A stretch of DNA of 64,000 nucleotides from Bacteroidales bacterium (GTDB lineage: Bacteria; Bacteroidota; Bacteroidia; Bacteroidales; WCHB1-69), in NCBI GenBank assembly GCA_016290295.1, contig JAEETJ010000012.1, positions 1 through 64,000 on the forward strand, given 5' to 3'. Below the pieces are notes generated by a model. That model made no database searches, was not told where the DNA came from, and worked only from the letters and a program-made list of their open reading frames with translations. Made by a program: the position numbers and the translations under genes. Positions 7,207-17,200 of the stretch are shown one piece after another; within the stretch, counting starts at the first letter, position 1; every line of letters begins with the position of its first letter.

Positions 7207-9573
7207 ATGAACAAAGCAGAGGATTTACTTTCGCAACTTAATGATGCTCAGCAGGAAGCGGTGAAACAGGTAGAGGGTCCGCTGATGGTAATTGCCGGCG
7301 CAGGCTCTGGCAAAACCCGCGTGCTCACCTACCGCATCGCCTATATGCTCACTTTGGGCATTAGCCCTTTTCAGATTTTGGCCTTGACCTTCACCAACAA
7401 AGCTGCCGGCGAGATGAAAGAGCGTATCTTCAAACTGGTGGGCGACAGCAACGCCAAAGCCGTCTCTATGGGCACCTTCCACTCCATATTCTACCGCATT
7501 ATCCGTGTCGAAGGCTACCGCTTGGGCTACGACCACAACGTCACCGTGTATGATACCGACGATTGCAAAAGCCTGATTAAGTCCATCGTCAAAGAGATGC
7601 AGTTAGACCCTAAAATCTATGTGGCCAACTACATCCTCAACCGTATCTCCGCTGCCAAGTCAAGTTTGATTTCCGAACAGGAATACGCCGAAAACCCCGA
7701 AATCATTGAGGCCGACAAACGTAGCGGCAAGCCACTCATTTGCGACATCTTCAAACGCTACAACCAACGCCTCAAGAGCGCCAATGCCATGGATTTCGAC
7801 GACCTGCTGTACTATATGAATGTGCTGTTGCGCGACTATCCAGAGGTATTGTACAAATATCAGCAACGTTTCCGTTACATTTTGGTGGATGAGTACCAAG
7901 ATACCAACTTTGCTCAATATCTGATTATCAAGAAATTAGCGGCTGCATACCAGAATATTTGCGTAGTGGGTGACGATGCCCAAAGTATTTATTCCTTCCG
8001 TGGTGCCGATATACAGAATATTCTTAACTTCAAGCACGACTACCCCACCTGTCGGATTATCAAGCTGGAGCAGAATTACCGTTCCACACAAACCATCGTC
8101 AATGCCGCCAACGCCATCATCAAGAACAACAAAGACCAGCTGTATAAGGAGATTTGGACCGACAATGGTGAAGGCACCAAAATCGACATTCTCAAAACCG
8201 GCAGCGACACGGAAGAAGCTTTTGCCATCGCCGACAAGTTGTTCGAAATCAAGGTGAACACGCAAGCCAACCACAACCAGTTTGCCGTGTTATACCGTAC
8301 CAATTCACAGTCGCGTGCCATTGAAGAGGTTTTCATCAAACGGCATATACCTTACAAAATTTATGCAGGACTTTCTTTTTACAAACGCAAGGAAGTCAAG
8401 GACTTAATGGCTTATTTCCGCCTGGCAGTCAACCACTATGATGAAGAATCCCTGCGGCGAATTATCAACTACCCGCAGCGTGGTATCGGTGCCACCACCG
8501 TCGATAAAATCCTGAACTGCGCCGCCGAGCACCACGAACGGATGTGGAACATCATCGTAAAGCCCGATGAGTTTGAGTTGGATGTGAACGCCCCCACCAA
8601 AGCGCGACTGAAAGACTTCGCTGCCCGTATTCAGAGTTATACCTCGCTGCTGCCCACCACCGACGCTTTCGATTTGGGCAAGCACATTGCTGAATCTTCA
8701 GGCATTGTCAATGCACTGAAGGAGGACCCCTCCGACAAAGACCGTATTGATAATATCGAGGAATTGCTCGACTCTATCAAGGCCTTCACCGAACGCGAAC
8801 CTGAAAGCGCCATCAACGAGGCTACTGGCGAGCTGATCAGTGAATATTTTCCTACGCTTGACCACTATCTGGAGACTGTATCGCTACTCAGCGATGAGGA
8901 TGAAAAAGACGAGGATACCGACAAAGTGAAGCTGATGACCATCCATGCCGCCAAGGGTTTGGAGTTCGACTATGTCTTCATCACAGGCATGGAGGAGAAC
9001 CTCTTTCCCTCCTCGCTTTCCATCAACACCCGCAAGGAGCTGGAAGAGGAGCGCCGTCTATTTTATGTGGCCCTCACCCGTGCCCGCAAAAGAGTAATGC
9101 TGAGCTATGCGGAAACTCGCTATAAATTTGGCTCACTGCAATTTGCGGAAGCCAGTCGCTTTTTGGACGAGATTCCCGAACGCTTTATCAACACCACCCG
9201 CAGGGCATCGGCAGGCAAGGGTTCCTTCGCCCGCCCCGAAACCTCATCTTTTGGAGGATTCAAAAGCTTCGGACAGCAACGGGACAGCTACTCCTCTAGC
9301 ACAAAGCCCAGCTACAGCACTTCCAAACCAAGTATCAGCACGCCAAAGCCCACCATACAAACCAAAACCGAAGTGGAGCTGTCACAAATCGGCGAGTTAG
9401 CCACACCCGAACAAATCGTGGTCAACAAGCGAGTGTACCACAAGAAATTCGGCTACGGCGTAGTGATTTCCACCGATGGTTTCGGTGAAGAGAAAAAAGC
9501 CTTAGTGGCCTTCGACACTGTGGGCAACAAAACCCTGCTGCTGAAGTTTGCCAAACTGATAATACCGAAATAA
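7207..9573 (+). CDS. UvrD/PcrA-type 3'-5' DNA helicase
   Basis: Superfamily 1A helicase for nucleotide excision and mismatch repair and for clearing replication blocks. 788 residues, the usual PcrA size. Visible motifs: Q motif LNDAQQEAV, Walker A GAGSGKTR (about 31-38), motif Ia ALTFTNKAAGEMKER, DExx box VDEYQDTN, motif III QSIYSFRGAD, motif IV QNYRST, motif V MTIHAAKGLEFDYVF and motif VI VALTRARKR. A Ser/Pro-rich linker (about 690-725) precedes the C-terminal PcrA-type domain (VYHKKFGYGVV), a segment that binds RNA polymerase in PcrA. It is monocistronic with its own promoter, and a long heptamer tract begins at the stop codon. Confidence 0.95.
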   Translation: MNKAEDLLSQLNDAQQEAVKQVEGPLMVIAGAGSGKTRVLTYRIAYMLTLGISPFQILALTFTNKAAGEMKERIFKLVGDSNAKAVSMGTFHSIFYRIIRVEGYRLGYDHNVTVYDTDDCKSLIKSIVKEMQLDPKIYVANYILNRISAAKSSLISEQEYAENPEIIEADKRSGKPLICDIFKRYNQRLKSANAMDFDDLLYYMNVLLRDYPEVLYKYQQRFRYILVDEYQDTNFAQYLIIKKLAAAYQNICVVGDDAQSIYSFRGADIQNILNFKHDYPTCRIIKLEQNYRSTQTIVNAANAIIKNNKDQLYKEIWTDNGEGTKIDILKTGSDTEEAFAIADKLFEIKVNTQANHNQFAVLYRTNSQSRAIEEVFIKRHIPYKIYAGLSFYKRKEVKDLMAYFRLAVNHYDEESLRRIINYPQRGIGATTVDKILNCAAEHHERMWNIIVKPDEFELDVNAPTKARLKDFAARIQSYTSLLPTTDAFDLGKHIAESSGIVNALKEDPSDKDRIDNIEELLDSIKAFTEREPESAINEATGELISEYFPTLDHYLETVSLLSDEDEKDEDTDKVKLMTIHAAKGLEFDYVFITGMEENLFPSSLSINTRKELEEERRLFYVALTRARKRVMLSYAETRYKFGSLQFAEASRFLDEIPERFINTTRRASAGKGSFARPETSSFGGFKSFGQQRDSYSSSTKPSYSTSKPSISTPKPTIQTKTEVELSQIGELATPEQIVVNKRVYHKKFGYGVVISTDGFGEEKKALVAFDTVGNKTLLLKFAKLIIPK

Positions 9574-9672
9574 ACTAAGAACTAAAAACTAAAAACTAAG
9601 AATTCAAAACTGTTAAACAATTCAACAACTCAACAATTCAACCCTCTTAATTCTTAACTCTTAGTTCTTAAT
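9574..9672. repeat. Heptamer/octamer repeat tract after uvrD
   Basis: About 100 bp of degenerate units: ACTAAGA/ACTAAAA, then CAACAATT-type octamers, then CTTAACT/CTTAGTT heptamers. It fills the whole spacer between the helicase and GSCFA genes, starting directly at the TAA. Confidence 0.75.
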
Positions 9673-9682
9673 TAAACTGCCT

Positions 9683-10540
9683 ATGAAATTCCGAACAGAA
9701 ATACCGACCCCAAAATACCCTTTTGACATCAACTATCAGGATAAGTTGATGTTGTTGGGCTCGTGTTTTTCAGACCATATCGGCAATTTCTTCCAGGAGA
9801 TGCTTTTTGACACGCTATCCAACCCCTTTGGCACGCTCTTCAACCCCGTTTCCATTGCCAATGCGTTGAAAATGTGCATAAATCCAGAACTTTTCAACGA
9901 ACAACATATCGATTTCTTCAATGAAAAGTGGATTAGCTATGCCCATCACGGCAAGTTCTCCCACCCAGACAAAGAAACCTTTATACAAAATATCCGGCAA
10001 AACTTGGATAAGGCTCATGATTTTCTGAGCTCCGCCAACTATCTATTTATCACTTTTGGTACGGCCTATTGTTACCGCCTGATTGAGCGGGACCTCATCG
10101 TGGCCAACTGTCACAAGATTCCCGCCAACCAATTTGAAAAGCAGTTATTGACCATTAAGCAAATAGTCGGCCTATACCAAGACCTACTGGAGCAGTTGCG
10201 GCAATTCAACCCCCAGCTGAAAATCATTTTCACCGTCAGTCCCGTGCGGCACTTAGCTGACGGCTTCCATGAAAACCAGATTAGCAAATCAACGCTACAT
10301 CTATCTGTAAACCAACTGGTTGACAACATTAACACCTATTATTTCCCCTCTTACGAAATGGTGCAGGACGACCTGCGCGACTACCGTTTCTATGCCGCTG
10401 ACCTCTGCCACCCCTCCGATGCCGCAGTCACCTATATCCGCGAAAAACTGACCGACGCCTTCTTCACCCCTGAAACCCAGGAGCGGATGAAGGAAGTGGT
10501 GAAGGAGAATAAGGCGCAAGGGCACAGAAAAATGTGCTAA
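9683..10540 (+). CDS. GSCFA domain protein
   Basis: 285-residue protein of the GSCFA family (SGNH/GDSL-hydrolase fold), found mostly in Bacteroidetes and proteobacteria and linked by homology to acyl or polysaccharide esterases; not biochemically defined. The name-giving motif is the block-I serine motif, here LLGSCFSDHIG (about 31-41). FITFGTAYCYR follows near 125, FTVSPVRH near 178 (SPVRHL-type block III) and ADLCHPSDAA near 237, which supplies the DxxH pair of the SGNH catalytic site. No signal peptide, so cytoplasmic. The last codons (MC, stop) are supplied by the AATGTGCT octamer repeat. Confidence 0.88.
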   Translation: MKFRTEIPTPKYPFDINYQDKLMLLGSCFSDHIGNFFQEMLFDTLSNPFGTLFNPVSIANALKMCINPELFNEQHIDFFNEKWISYAHHGKFSHPDKETFIQNIRQNLDKAHDFLSSANYLFITFGTAYCYRLIERDLIVANCHKIPANQFEKQLLTIKQIVGLYQDLLEQLRQFNPQLKIIFTVSPVRHLADGFHENQISKSTLHLSVNQLVDNINTYYFPSYEMVQDDLRDYRFYAADLCHPSDAAVTYIREKLTDAFFTPETQERMKEVVKENKAQGHRKMC

Positions 10541-10622
10541 TTAGTTAATGTGCTAATGTGCCAATGAATTAGCAAATTAGCAAATTAGTTAATTAGCAAA
10601 TTGGTTAATGTGCTAATGATTT
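10528..10622. repeat. Octamer repeat tract (TTAGCAAA/TGTGCTAA)
   Basis: Degenerate period-8 array of TTAGCAAA, TTAGTTAA and TGTGCTAA units. It overlaps the GSCFA stop codon and runs toward a GCGACTGCG-containing spacer before the ATPase gene. Confidence 0.75.
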
Positions 10623-10708
10623 ATGGGGGCGACTGCGTCCTATGGATAAGATTTACACATCTTAGGCATGCAGGCTTTGGGATATGTAGTATTCCTTTTT
10701 GGAAGTTT

Positions 10709-12043
10709 TTACAGGAACGGCGTCATATAAACAGGGAGTAGAATTGTTTCTTCATCCTTCCTGAAATCCTTGGTGTAAACTAAATAACGCTTTCCAATAA
10801 TATGGGAGAATTTTTCACAAAAAGAGTCCAGCGACGCATGGGTATTGTACCCCGACGATTTCACTTCAATAGGATGCAACTTGGAACCATGTGAAAGCAG
10901 GAAGTCAATCTCATAGTTGTGGGTGGCATCCTTAGGCCATGTATAATAAAAAAGCTTGTTCCCCGAAGCGGAAAGCATCTGTGCTATCACATTCTCATAC
11001 ACATAGCCGAGATTGGTGCTAAGTTTGTCGTTCAGTAATTTCTGATAAATAACATTCTCTGTGTGATCTTTGTCCCCAAAAGCAAGCGTCACGAACAAAC
11101 CGGTGTCCGAACAAAAAATCTTGTACTTGGAAATATTTTTTGTCAGCGACATACCCACATTTGGATCATTGGAATGGTATGAGAATAGTACCGTTTTGCT
11201 ATCCTCTAAATCCTTCATCAATTCCAACAGTTTGTCATCTTCCACATCTCCAAGCACGGAATACGGTTTGTAACGGTTATTTACCTGGCTCAACTGGGCG
11301 GGAATGTTCATATAAAGTTCCTCCAGACGTCCAGTGGAATCAAGTTTTTGAAAATCATCCCGATATATGTTGATTATGTTGCGTTTTGCAAGATCCACCA
11401 TGCTGAAGTTATTTGTTTCAAGATAGGTGTTGACAGCCTGCGGCATACCACCAATAAGCATATATAGCCTGAAGTCACGCATCATATCACGATGTGCCAT
11501 GTCCAACGGGAGACCATTTTCATAGTATGTACGTAGTAGCGGGATGGTAGCCTCGTCTCCTAATGCCCAGCGGAATTCTTCGTAGTCCATGGGAAAGAGT
11601 GTTACACGCTCCTCCTCACTCGGAATAGTGATGTCTTTTGTGTTTTTTTTGATACTGATGAGCGAACCCGTCTCAATATAGTCATAACGTCCGTCTTTGA
11701 CAAGATACTTTATGGCTTGGCGAGCAAGAGGACATTTTTGGACCTCATCAAAAATGATGACTGACTTGCGTTCTTTCAGTATGACCTTGTATAAAGACTG
11801 GAGTTGAAGAAACAGGAAATTCTTGTCCATCAAGTTATTGAACAGGGACTTTACCTCATCAGAGGCTTCATTGAAGTCAATCAATATATACGACTCATAC
11901 TCATTTCTAGCAAATGTCTCGACAAGTGTTGATTTGCCTACTCGCCGTGCACCTTCCACAAGAATGGCACTTTTCCCGTTCTGGACCCGCTTCCATTCAA
12001 GAAGCCGGTCATATAGTTTCCGTTTGAATATTCGCTCCATCAT
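10709..12043 (-). CDS. AAA ATPase with DUF4143 C-terminal domain
   Basis: P-loop ATPase of the AAA_14/DUF4143 family, common in Bacteroidetes and often in many copies; cellular role unknown, with toxin-antitoxin-like or mobile-island roles suggested. In 444 residues: Walker A GARRVGKST (about 31-39), Walker B IIFDEVQKCP (about 97-106), sensor segment YIETGSLISI and a winged-helix middle. The C-terminal PD-(D/E)XK-like domain shows YEIDFLLSHG and HPIEVKSSG. Two adjacent Met codons can start it; the first is used here. Two 13-bp direct repeats lie upstream of its -7 box. It sits alone at the edge of the accessory block. Confidence 0.88.
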   Translation of the reverse strand: MMERIFKRKLYDRLLEWKRVQNGKSAILVEGARRVGKSTLVETFARNEYESYILIDFNEASDEVKSLFNNLMDKNFLFLQLQSLYKVILKERKSVIIFDEVQKCPLARQAIKYLVKDGRYDYIETGSLISIKKNTKDITIPSEEERVTLFPMDYEEFRWALGDEATIPLLRTYYENGLPLDMAHRDMMRDFRLYMLIGGMPQAVNTYLETNNFSMVDLAKRNIINIYRDDFQKLDSTGRLEELYMNIPAQLSQVNNRYKPYSVLGDVEDDKLLELMKDLEDSKTVLFSYHSNDPNVGMSLTKNISKYKIFCSDTGLFVTLAFGDKDHTENVIYQKLLNDKLSTNLGYVYENVIAQMLSASGNKLFYYTWPKDATHNYEIDFLLSHGSKLHPIEVKSSGYNTHASLDSFCEKFSHIIGKRYLVYTKDFRKDEETILLPVYMTPFL

Positions 12044-12067
12044 TGGATATATGTTTGATTACGAGTG

Positions 12068-12075
12068 CAAAAATA
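12068..12075 (-). promoter_or_regulatory. -7 box for DUF4143 ATPase
   Basis: TATTTTTG read on the minus strand, 25 bp before the ATG at 12043. Confidence 0.65.
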
Positions 12076-12114
12076 CTTGTTTTTTTTGGATTACGCAAAT
12101 TTTTTTCTATAAAA

Positions 12115-12160
12115 TATCCGAAAATACGAGAATTTTATCACTCCGTTTATCCGAAAATAC
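12115..12160. promoter_or_regulatory. Direct repeat TATCCGAAAATAC x2, possible operator
   Basis: Two identical 13-bp copies at 12115-12127 and 12148-12160, period 33 bp (about three helical turns), centred upstream of the -7 box of the DUF4143 ATPase gene. Placement fits a regulator binding on one DNA face, but no regulator is identified. Confidence 0.45.
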
Positions 12161-12197
12161 CATATTTTGTTCATCGGTAGAAAACAGCATCCTCTGC

Positions 12198-12225
12198 AAT
12201 GTGCATTTTTTGCACTTTGCACATT
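12198..12225. repeat. 8-bp stem hairpin AATGTGCA/TGCACATT
   Basis: Perfect inverted repeat with a 12-nt T/C-rich loop, just before the RhuM-like remnant. Function unknown; possibly the leader of the decayed gene. Confidence 0.4.
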
Positions 12226-12242
12226 CCGACAAGCCAGTGAAA

Positions 12243-12492
12243 ATTTATAGTCTCGACGTTATTATTTCTGTCGGGTATCGTGTCAAATCACTTCGTGGCA
12301 CACAATTCCGAAGATGGGCGAATGGTGTTATTAAAGACTATCTGTTGCGAGGATATGCCTTCCAACTATCATGACCGCTTCCTGGTTATCGACGACACCA
12401 TATATTACCTCGGAGCCTCGCTGAAGGACTTAGGCAAAAAACTCTTCGCCTTCTCGAAGCTGAATGTGACGATGGAGAAGCTAATGTGCTAA
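12243..12492 (+). pseudogene. Fused remnants of a RhuM/ORF6N-type gene
   Basis: Two coding fragments in different frames. The first (12243-12374) reads KIYSLDVIISVGYRVKS then LRGTQFRRWANGVIKDYLL and RGYAF. This is the conserved core of RhuM-family proteins (virulence-associated/DNA-binding, phage-type). The second (about 12355-12492) reads YHDRFLVIDDTIYYLGASLK then DLGKKLFAFSKLN, the phospholipase-D-like C-terminal segment seen in ORF6N-type proteins. The two meet near 12360 with a frame change and no upstream start. It is best read as a gene reduced by internal deletion. Its last codons (LMC, stop) overlap the TGTGCTAA octamer motif. Confidence 0.6.
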
Positions 12493-12509
12493 TTAAGCGA
12501 TATTCCAAG

Positions 12510-12536
12510 GATTTTATGGAAGCGACTGCAGCCTCG
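12510..12536. repeat. GCGACTGC hairpin
   Basis: CGACTGC/GCAGTCG stem of 7 bp with a short loop, in the spacer between the RhuM remnant and the PD-(D/E)XK-like gene. GCGACTGC also occurs near 10628, and a GCAACTGC/GCAGTTGC hairpin lies near 23707. Confidence 0.45.
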
Positions 12537-12568
12537 CAGTCGAAGAAAAATATGCTTGATTATATCTG

Positions 12569-13423
12569 TTAAACACAAAGAATATTAGCGTCAAATTTGT
12601 CAATGTCTTGTTCTTTCACGAATTGAATGCGCAGCCCATTTAAATTTGGCTTGTCAAGAATTGACTGATATATTTCATTTCGAATGTTTTCGGTATCTAT
12701 TGATGGATTGCTGTATATGATAACCAAAACAAGATTCGATTCTTTTCGGATTTCCTTTTTGTACGCATACATCATGGCATCTAACCCCCCTATCGATCTA
12801 TCAATCCACTTCTGATTCAATTGAAAACCACCGATATATTTTATTTCTACCACTTTATCATTTAAATTTTTATTGTTTGATTGGCATATCATATCGTATA
12901 GGTATTGATTACCAAGTAGTTGATGGAAGCGGATGGTATAGTTTCGATTTTCTAATTTTGACATTTTTTGGAACATTTCTTCTGTCACGCGGAGAAAATC
13001 TCTTTCAGCGTGCTTATTGCCACCTGTTTCTTCTTTCTCGTTTTCTTTAGAATGTTCGTTGGGATGAATATTTCGGGTATTATCGTTTTGTCCCACATTT
13101 TGTGCTCCCAAGAGTATTTTAGTATTATTTTCTGTTTTTTCTTTTATTTGTGCTTTAGTGGCATCTTTTAGCTTCTCTTTTAATAATTTTATTTCCAACT
13201 CCAATTTTTCATCCAAACTCTCTTGTCGTTTGTGCCAATGATATAATCCCCACGAAATAAGAAACAACCCAATGACAGCAATTGTTATTATCACCCACAA
13301 TGGAATTTCAGGGGAGTTTACATAGATATATGAAACGGCAGCTACTGTTAGAAATAGTATTCCACAGGATGCTTCAAATTTATTAATGTCATCAAAGCTT
13401 TTTTTTGGTGATAAAAAATCCAT
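12569..13423 (-). CDS. Membrane-anchored protein with PD-(D/E)XK-like domain
   Basis: 284-residue protein I cannot name. Two close hydrophobic segments (about 20-35 and 42-60) make an N-terminal hairpin anchor. A charged coiled coil follows (about 64-98) and a polar Asn/Glu-rich linker (about 99-140). The C-terminal domain has YLYDMICQ (Asp177), then VVEIKYIG (Glu193, Lys195), a helix with DAMMYAYKKE, and the strand LVLVIIYSN. This D...ExK spacing and strand order match the PD-(D/E)XK nuclease fold. The gene is AT-rich relative to its neighbours and lies 54 bp after a second small membrane-protein gene, likely as a pair. Nuclease function and a defence role are inference only. Confidence 0.6.
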   Translation of the reverse strand: MDFLSPKKSFDDINKFEASCGILFLTVAAVSYIYVNSPEIPLWVIITIAVIGLFLISWGLYHWHKRQESLDEKLELEIKLLKEKLKDATKAQIKEKTENNTKILLGAQNVGQNDNTRNIHPNEHSKENEKEETGGNKHAERDFLRVTEEMFQKMSKLENRNYTIRFHQLLGNQYLYDMICQSNNKNLNDKVVEIKYIGGFQLNQKWIDRSIGGLDAMMYAYKKEIRKESNLVLVIIYSNPSIDTENIRNEIYQSILDKPNLNGLRIQFVKEQDIDKFDANILCV

Positions 13424-13477
13424 GATATTTTATATGTTAAAATTTTATACGAAAAAAAATCCAATACAAGCATCTCT

Positions 13478-14095
13478 TTACTTTAAAGAAGCATTATAAG
13501 GTAATTCCTTTTTGATGTTGTTCATTAACTCATCAATTAATTCACAAACTTTTTTTAGCGCATTGAAGTGGGCTGTTTTTTCTTTTGAATTCATTAATCC
13601 ATTATAAACTTCTATTGACATATACATTTTTCTGATTTCATTGATATAATTACGCTCCTGTTTTGTGAGAATATTTCTGTATTTGGTTGTGTTTTCTAAA
13701 CATATGGACAGCTTCTCACAAAATTGTTTACGCATAGCATCTGTATATTTCGCATAATATTCACAATCCCATAAATCTATCCTCACTCCAAATTCAACTT
13801 CCAAAAAACAAACAGTATCTCGCATATCGTTGAATAAATCATATATTTCGAATATCCTGCGTTTTCGTTCTTTTTGATGTCGTTTTGTATTAGTAAAATA
13901 AAATATGAAAACACTTGACAAATAACCCACAGCCAACGCTTCAACCAAATGGTTAAATAAATCTGTGTTCACTTCATTGAGAATACTGAAAGGTATTCTG
14001 AGATTTGGAAATATAGCAGTTACTAAAATATAAATACAGACGAGACCAATTATATTTAAAATACTTATATTGTTTTTTATTCTTGAGTTACACAT
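13478..14095 (-). CDS. Small two-helix membrane protein, unknown
   Basis: About 205 residues from the ATG at 14095; a TTG nine codons upstream (14122) is also possible. I do not recognise the family. Two hydrophobic segments (about 12-31 and 52-69 from the ATG) are followed by a basic stretch KRHQKERKRR and a long, helix-rich cytosolic tail of about 120 residues with Trp/Tyr/Cys-containing DLWDCEYYAKYTDAMRK. The layout resembles small membrane effectors or sensors. It is AT-rich, directly upstream of the PD-(D/E)XK-like gene on the same strand, and downstream of the giant FISUMP gene (112 bp gap). Confidence 0.6.
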   Translation of the reverse strand: MCNSRIKNNISILNIIGLVCIYILVTAIFPNLRIPFSILNEVNTDLFNHLVEALAVGYLSSVFIFYFTNTKRHQKERKRRIFEIYDLFNDMRDTVCFLEVEFGVRIDLWDCEYYAKYTDAMRKQFCEKLSICLENTTKYRNILTKQERNYINEIRKMYMSIEVYNGLMNSKEKTAHFNALKKVCELIDELMNNIKKELPYNASLK

Positions 14096-14206
14096 ATCCA
14101 ATTTTAATTTATTTATATTCAATCAAATAACTATTAATATAATAAAAACATTGTTTTTTATCTTCCTGATAGAAAAAAACAGATTGAATTAATTAAGGGT
14201 TTATTA

Positions 14207-17200
14207 TTAGTTCTTTACACATCGAACCGAAAAACTGTAATGCTTACCATACGAGTAATTTTCTATTTCCGCTCTATCGTAGTAAATCAGTGGAGCCCTT
14301 GCTTCGCTATTATTAGATGAACTAACGGTACAACTCCAGAAATTAGAACAATGTCCAAATGATGAATAACTACCCGTGTATCGTCCTTCAGGTTGGGCTC
14401 CAAAGCCAGTAGCATTATTATTTGCTGGTGTATTTCCTGGAGCACAAACTTCAGTGTTAGAAGACCAACCTGTTGTAGATGATAATGCTTTTGCAATATT
14501 CGTTGAGGTACTATTACAGCGATATGCACTTTGACTCTTCACATAATTTTCCAGCTGTGTCCATTCTGCTTCACTCGGCACATGCCAACCATTGGGACAA
14601 ACACCTTGTCTTCCACTAGGATTGGCAGAACTACTACTTGCTCCGTGCATTACCGCTGCCCAGTTATATAAATATCCATAAGTACCTACATTAGAACTAT
14701 TATTGTTCGGATTATAACGATAAGCAGTTGTTGTACTAGTACTACTGCCTAAAGCTATGCTTTCTCCGTTAGCATAATGTGTTGTACGCAAATTCTCTTT
14801 AATCCAACACTGATTACCAATCTTTACGGTATTGTAAGTGTTATTATCGATATCCGTTACAGTAACAACTCCAGAACATGTTTGTCCATGATTGTCTAGT
14901 GTCGTAAAACTTCTTTGCTCACCATAGCTTGTTCCCACACTATTAGTGGCGTATGCTCTCACATAATAGGTAGTACCACTTGTTAATCCAGTAATACTGC
15001 TGGTAAAGCTTCCTGATCCATTGCCGTTTGTTGTATGACTATCGTTCAATGTGGGATTTGGAGATGTACTCCAACATACACCCCGTTCAGTCACAGGAGA
15101 CCATCCATTATAAATAACATTGCCCCCACAAGTTGCACTACTAGTTGTAATTTGTGAAATTGTACTGGTTGTAATATATACTTCATCACGAATACATCGA
15201 ACAGAAAAGCCGCTTTGTTTGCCGTAGTAATTCCTGTACACATATGCGTAATCGTAGAAGAGGCTATGTTTGTATGCGTAGCTAGCATTGTACGCCGTAG
15301 TGCTCCAGAAGTTGGCGTGGTCGCCGAAACGGCCATAGTTGCCGTCGCAGGTACCAGCAGGAAGGGACGAAAAACCTGTGGCATTATTAATATTCGGATT
15401 ATTGCCTATTACACATGTTTCAGTACTGTTGTTCCATCCCGTAGTAGCTGCCAATGCCTTAGCAATATTAGTACTACTATTATTACATTGATATTGTGAC
15501 CAACCACCTACATAATTGGTCAACTGTGTCCATTCTGCATCACTCGGCACATGCCAACCTGTGGGACATATACCTTGTCTCCCACTAGGATTGGCCGAAC
15601 TGCTACTTGCTCCATGCATCACCGCTGCCCAGTTGTACAGATAACCGTATGTGCTCACATTAAAACTGTTGTCATTAGGATAATAACGATACGCAGTAGT
15701 AGTACTTGTACTACTACCCAACTCTATGCAGTCTCCATTTGCATAACAAGTGGAGCGCAAATTCTCTTTCGTCCAACACTGATTTCCAATTTGAACCGTA
15801 TTATAGTTGTTATTATCATAATCGCTTACCGTAGGTGTACCAAGGCAAGGTTGTCCATCTGCCGCACGAGTGGTAAAACTTCGCTGAGCACCATATCCTG
15901 TTCCTGAACTATTGGTGGCGTATGCTCTTACATAATAAGTAGTGCTATGGTTTAATCCTGTTATATTGCTTGTAAAACTCCCTATGCCATTGTCGTTAGT
16001 GGTATGGCTGTCACTCACTGTAGGATTTTGAGAAGTACTCCAGCATACACCTCGGGCAGTGACAGCTGCACCTCCTGTAACGGTCACATTGCCTCCACAA
16101 GTAGCTGTGACATCAGTTATATTGCTTACCGTATTGGTCGTCACTGTTGGAACAGCAGGTGGAGTTGTAAAACTTTGCTGAGTTCCGTATGCTGTGCCTG
16201 CACTATTGGTAGCGTATGCTCGTACATAATATGTAATAACTGGTGATAATCCTGTTATATTACTTGTAAAACTGCCTGAACCAGTACCATTAGTGGTGTG
16301 ACTACCACTTACCGTGGGATTTTGCGAAGTGCTCCAGCAAACACCTCTGGCTGTTACAGAAGCACCTCCTGTATTGGTTACATTTCCGCCACAAGTAGCT
16401 GTAATTGCTGTTATATCGCTTACGGTATTGGTTGTCACCGTAGGTGTTACGGCCAATGTGGTGAAACTCCGCTGCTCTCCATAACTTGTTCCCACACTGT
16501 TGGTAGCGTATGCCCGCACATAATAAGTGGTGCCTGGTGCAAGTCCTGTAATACTGCTCGTAAAACTGCCAGAGCCAGTACCATTAGTAGTATGGGTGTC
16601 GCTTACTGTAGGGTTCTGCGATGTACCCCAACAAACACCTCGTGCCGTTACGGAGACACCTCCCGTGCTGGTTACATCACCTCCGCAAGTGGCTGTAGAT
16701 GAGGTTATACTGCTCACTGTATTGGTCGTTACCGTTGGAACTGTGGTCTGTGTCGTAAAGCTCTGCTGTGTACCGTATGCTGTTCCTGCACTATTGGTGG
16801 CGTATGCCCGAACAAAATAAGTGGTATTGGGCAAAAGGCCCGTCATGCTACTCGTAAAACCACCCACACCAGTGCCATCCGAGGTATGAATGTTACTTAT
16901 CGTGGGATTTTGAGAAGTGCTCCAACATATACCTCTGGCTGTAACAGATGCGCCACCCGTAGCTGTCACATTGCCACCGCAAGTAGCTGTGGCTGCGGTA
17001 ATATCGCTTACGGCATTGGTTGTCACCGTAGGTACAATGACCAAAGTTGTGAAAGTCCTCTGGACTCCGTAATTCGTTCCTACGCTATTGGTGGCATACG
17101 CCCGCACATAATAAGTGGTATTGGGTGAAAGTTCTGTCATATTGCTTGTAAAGTTGCCTATGCCGCTGCCATCCGTGGTATGATTGTCATTTACCGTTGG

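Noticed and set aside
10709-12043. DUF4143 ATPase as a transposase or IS element
   Set aside because: No terminal inverted repeats or target duplications are visible; motifs are AAA_14/DUF4143.
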